Shown here in pieces: positions 32,196 to 33,496 of a stretch of DNA of 33,496 nucleotides. The translations under genes and the position numbers were made by a program. The notes beneath the pieces were generated by a model. That model was not told the origin of the DNA, did no database searches, and worked only from the letters and a program-made list of their open reading frames with translations. Source of the DNA: Pseudomonadota bacterium (GTDB lineage: Bacteria; Desulfobacterota; Desulfobacteria; Desulfobacterales; RPRI01); assembly GCA_018901125.1 (NCBI GenBank), contig JAHIFE010000011.1, positions 1 to 33,496 on the forward strand, given 5' to 3'. Each line of letters starts with the position of its first letter. The stretch's first letter is position 1.

Positions 32196-32280
32196 TGGCT
32201 TCGTGAAAAGCCCCTATGTTGCATTTCGCTTAATTTCTTTAATATTTGCCGCCTTGTATATTTACTTTAGCTAAGCCATC
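32194..32280. repeat. 87-bp repeat with GATGGCTT ends, relic of an interspersed element
   Basis: Begins GATGGCTTCGTGAAAAGCCC and ends CTAAGCCATC, whose reverse complement is GATGGCTTAG. The terminal 8-bp inverted repeats resemble those of short dispersed elements. No target duplication is seen. It overlaps the stop codon (TGA at 32193-32195) of the AICAR transformylase. Confidence 0.5.
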
Positions 32281-32491
32281 CAAAGTATGATTAAAAATTT
32301 TATTAGCTTGAAGATTTAGATAATAAATGGGGGTGTTCTTGCTATACGTGCATGGCTTCTGTCTATCAATGGCGTTTGCACCTACATGTCAATGGTTTTC
32401 GGATTAGACTTGAAGTGAGGATTATCGTTTGAAATCAAGCTCCTTCAAGCTGAAATCTTTAACAGATATATGCGATTTGTATCGCATCTTT
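32281..32491. other. Intergenic stretch, no gene recognised
   Basis: AT-rich spacer between the convergent AICAR transformylase and diguanylate cyclase genes. I see neither a clear terminator hairpin nor a reading frame with a ribosome site. Confidence 0.4.
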
Positions 32492-33496
32492 TCAGGTCTT
32501 ATTATATAGCCGGTATCGATTCCGTCCCTCTTGCTTTGCCTGATACATGGCACTGTCGGCGGTTTTCAGAATGGTGTCGATATCAGCGCCGTGGTCGGGG
32601 TAGATAGAAATCCCTATACTGGTGGTAATGGTTATTGTGTGTCCGTCAAGGGTAATGGAGTCACGTAAACCATCCATAATTTTCTGGGCAACCTGCAGGG
32701 CAGACTGGGCATCTTTTTGTTCAGGAAGTAAGAGAACGAATTCATCTCCACCTAAGCGTACAACGGTGTCTACTTGCCGGAGGATACTCGTCAATTTTTC
32801 TGCAACAGATTTCAGAATCAGATCTCCTATATGGTGACCGAATGTATCATTGATCTCTTTGAATTTATCAAGGTCGAGCATCATAAAGGCAACCTTGTTC
32901 CGGTTTCTATCGGCCTGGTATATAGCCACGGCCGATCGGTCTCTGAGAAGCATTCTGTTCGGCAGACCTGTCAGTGGGTCATGGTAGGCGATATGCTTCA
33001 TTTTCCGTTCCATTTCCTTACGCTCAGTTATATCCTCGATAGCCAGAAGGATAATCCGTTCCTTGCTCAGCACTCTTTGAATCTGCCGGGCATTCAAAAG
33101 CATTGTGCGCCTGCCGATGGTGGCAAAGTCGTGTTCGACCTCGTAGTTGTCGAAGGTTGCCTTCTCGGGAAGGATGTCTTCCAGCAGTTCCCGCAATTTG
33201 GGGATATCCCACTGTTTATTTCCCAAGTCATAGATAAGCTGCCCCACGGTCTCTTCAGGCTTTACTTTGAAGAATTCATAGAAGGAACGGCTGACCGTGA
33301 CCACCCGTAGGTCTTGGTCCAAAGAAATTAATGGTTCACGCACAGTGTTGATGACACTCTCGGCGAATTCACTGGCTTCATCCGCAGCTATTTTAATAAT
33401 CGCCAGTTCTTTTCGGGCCCTTTCCAGGCCAGCTTCTATTTCCTTACGCTCAGTTATATCCTCGATAGCCAGAAGGATAATCCGTTCCTTGCTCAG
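32492..33496 (-). CDS. PAS-GGDEF diguanylate cyclase, N-terminus outside window
   Basis: The open frame continues without a stop to the window edge, so the protein is longer than the 334 residues seen. Visible in order: the end of one PAS/PAC domain (LSKERIILLAIEDITERKE), a linker, a second PAS domain (REPLISLDQDLRVV), its PAC end with almost the same LSKERIILLAIEDITERKE, and a GGDEF domain with RLGGDEF and HHIGD. The GGDEF motif and the YQAKQEGRNRYR tail look active, so it should make cyclic di-GMP. An internal GTG at 33343 is not the true start. Base composition is richer in G+C than the purH gene beside it. Confidence 0.92.
   Translation of the reverse strand: MSKERIILLAIEDITERKEIEAGLERARKELAIIKIAADEASEFAESVINTVREPLISLDQDLRVVTVSRSFYEFFKVKPEETVGQLIYDLGNKQWDIPKLRELLEDILPEKATFDNYEVEHDFATIGRRTMLLNARQIQRVLSKERIILLAIEDITERKEMERKMKHIAYHDPLTGLPNRMLLRDRSAVAIYQADRNRNKVAFMMLDLDKFKEINDTFGHHIGDLILKSVAEKLTSILRQVDTVVRLGGDEFVLLLPEQKDAQSALQVAQKIMDGLRDSITLDGHTITITTSIGISIYPDHGADIDTILKTADSAMYQAKQEGRNRYRLYNKT
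33012..33070. repeat. 59-bp exact direct repeat, first copy
   Basis: This stretch, encoding the PAC-end motif LSKERIILLAIEDITERK, is identical over 59 bases to 33438-33496. The mismatch directly before the repeat and the window end after it bound the visible identity. Confidence 0.85.
33438..33496. repeat. 59-bp exact direct repeat, second copy, ending at window edge
   Basis: Second copy of the 59-bp repeat, spaced 426 bp (142 codons) from the first and in the same frame. It ends exactly where the sequence ends, so the full extent of the identity is unknown. Confidence 0.85.

Noticed and set aside
32029-32274. 81-codon plus-strand frame at the end of purH
   Set aside because: Out-of-frame reading of the transformylase running into the GATGGCTT repeat.
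1-33496. CRISPR arrays, tRNA or rRNA genes, phage genes
   Set aside because: No regularly spaced repeat-spacer pattern, cloverleaf or rRNA signature was found, and no transposase, integrase or phage structural gene was seen.

Overview
The window reads as a chromosomal segment of an anaerobic, AT-rich bacterium. It most resembles a sulfate-reducing deltaproteobacterium (Desulfobacterota, Desulfobacterales-like), but no rRNA or other phylogenetic marker is present, so this is inference. Pointers are a thiolase / 3-hydroxyacyl-CoA dehydrogenase / acyl-CoA dehydrogenase cluster, selenocysteine machinery (SelA), molybdopterin-guanine dinucleotide assembly (MobB), a PEP-CTERM surface protein with a sigma-54 promoter, an IMP cyclohydrolase and AICAR transformylase encoded as two genes, and many small interspersed repeats.

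Layout. 1-4315: htpG (cut by the window edge), then a minus-strand series of coaE, a polytopic membrane protein, an HD phosphohydrolase and mobB. 4316-5500: repeats and a vapBC toxin-antitoxin operon with an operator-like promoter. 5597-7877: a visibly GC-richer minus-strand pair, an RlhA-type U32 protein and a DNPH1/Rcl-like nucleotide N-hydrolase. 8091-10286: a plus-strand cluster of a DUF3795 Cys-rich protein, a CDF-like transporter with an altered metal site, and a two-gene YeeE/YedE sulfur transporter. 10346-10685: an MNT nucleotidyltransferase with what looks like a stub of its HEPN partner. 10700-14487: thiolase, hbd, XRE-cupin regulator, acyl-CoA dehydrogenase. 14663-17947: nnrD/E, tsaE, lysC. 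18235-23933 (minus): a GspA/ExeA-like ATPase with LysM-like and SPOR ends, a PEP-CTERM protein, an RHH-PilZ fusion, pyrF and rfbB. 24253-32195 (plus): selA, a degenerate GGDEF-TPR protein, gmhA, a deoxyhypusine-synthase-like protein, an MBL hydrolase, an HD hydrolase and the split purH. 32492-33496: a PAS-GGDEF protein cut by the window edge.

The strongest unlisted signal is a non-autonomous mobile element. Four copies, each exactly 142 bp, have matching terminal inverted repeats, a palindromic interior and a perfect 4-bp target duplication each (ATGG, CCTT, TAAA, TTGG). Three sit just downstream of stop codons and one just upstream of mobB. A second signal lies upstream of the PEP-CTERM gene: a well-formed -24/-12 promoter and, about 200 bp further up, a perfect 37-bp palindrome embedded in tandem ~100-bp repeats.

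Coordinates and motifs were read by eye; no alignment or database search was possible. No tRNA, rRNA or CRISPR array was seen.
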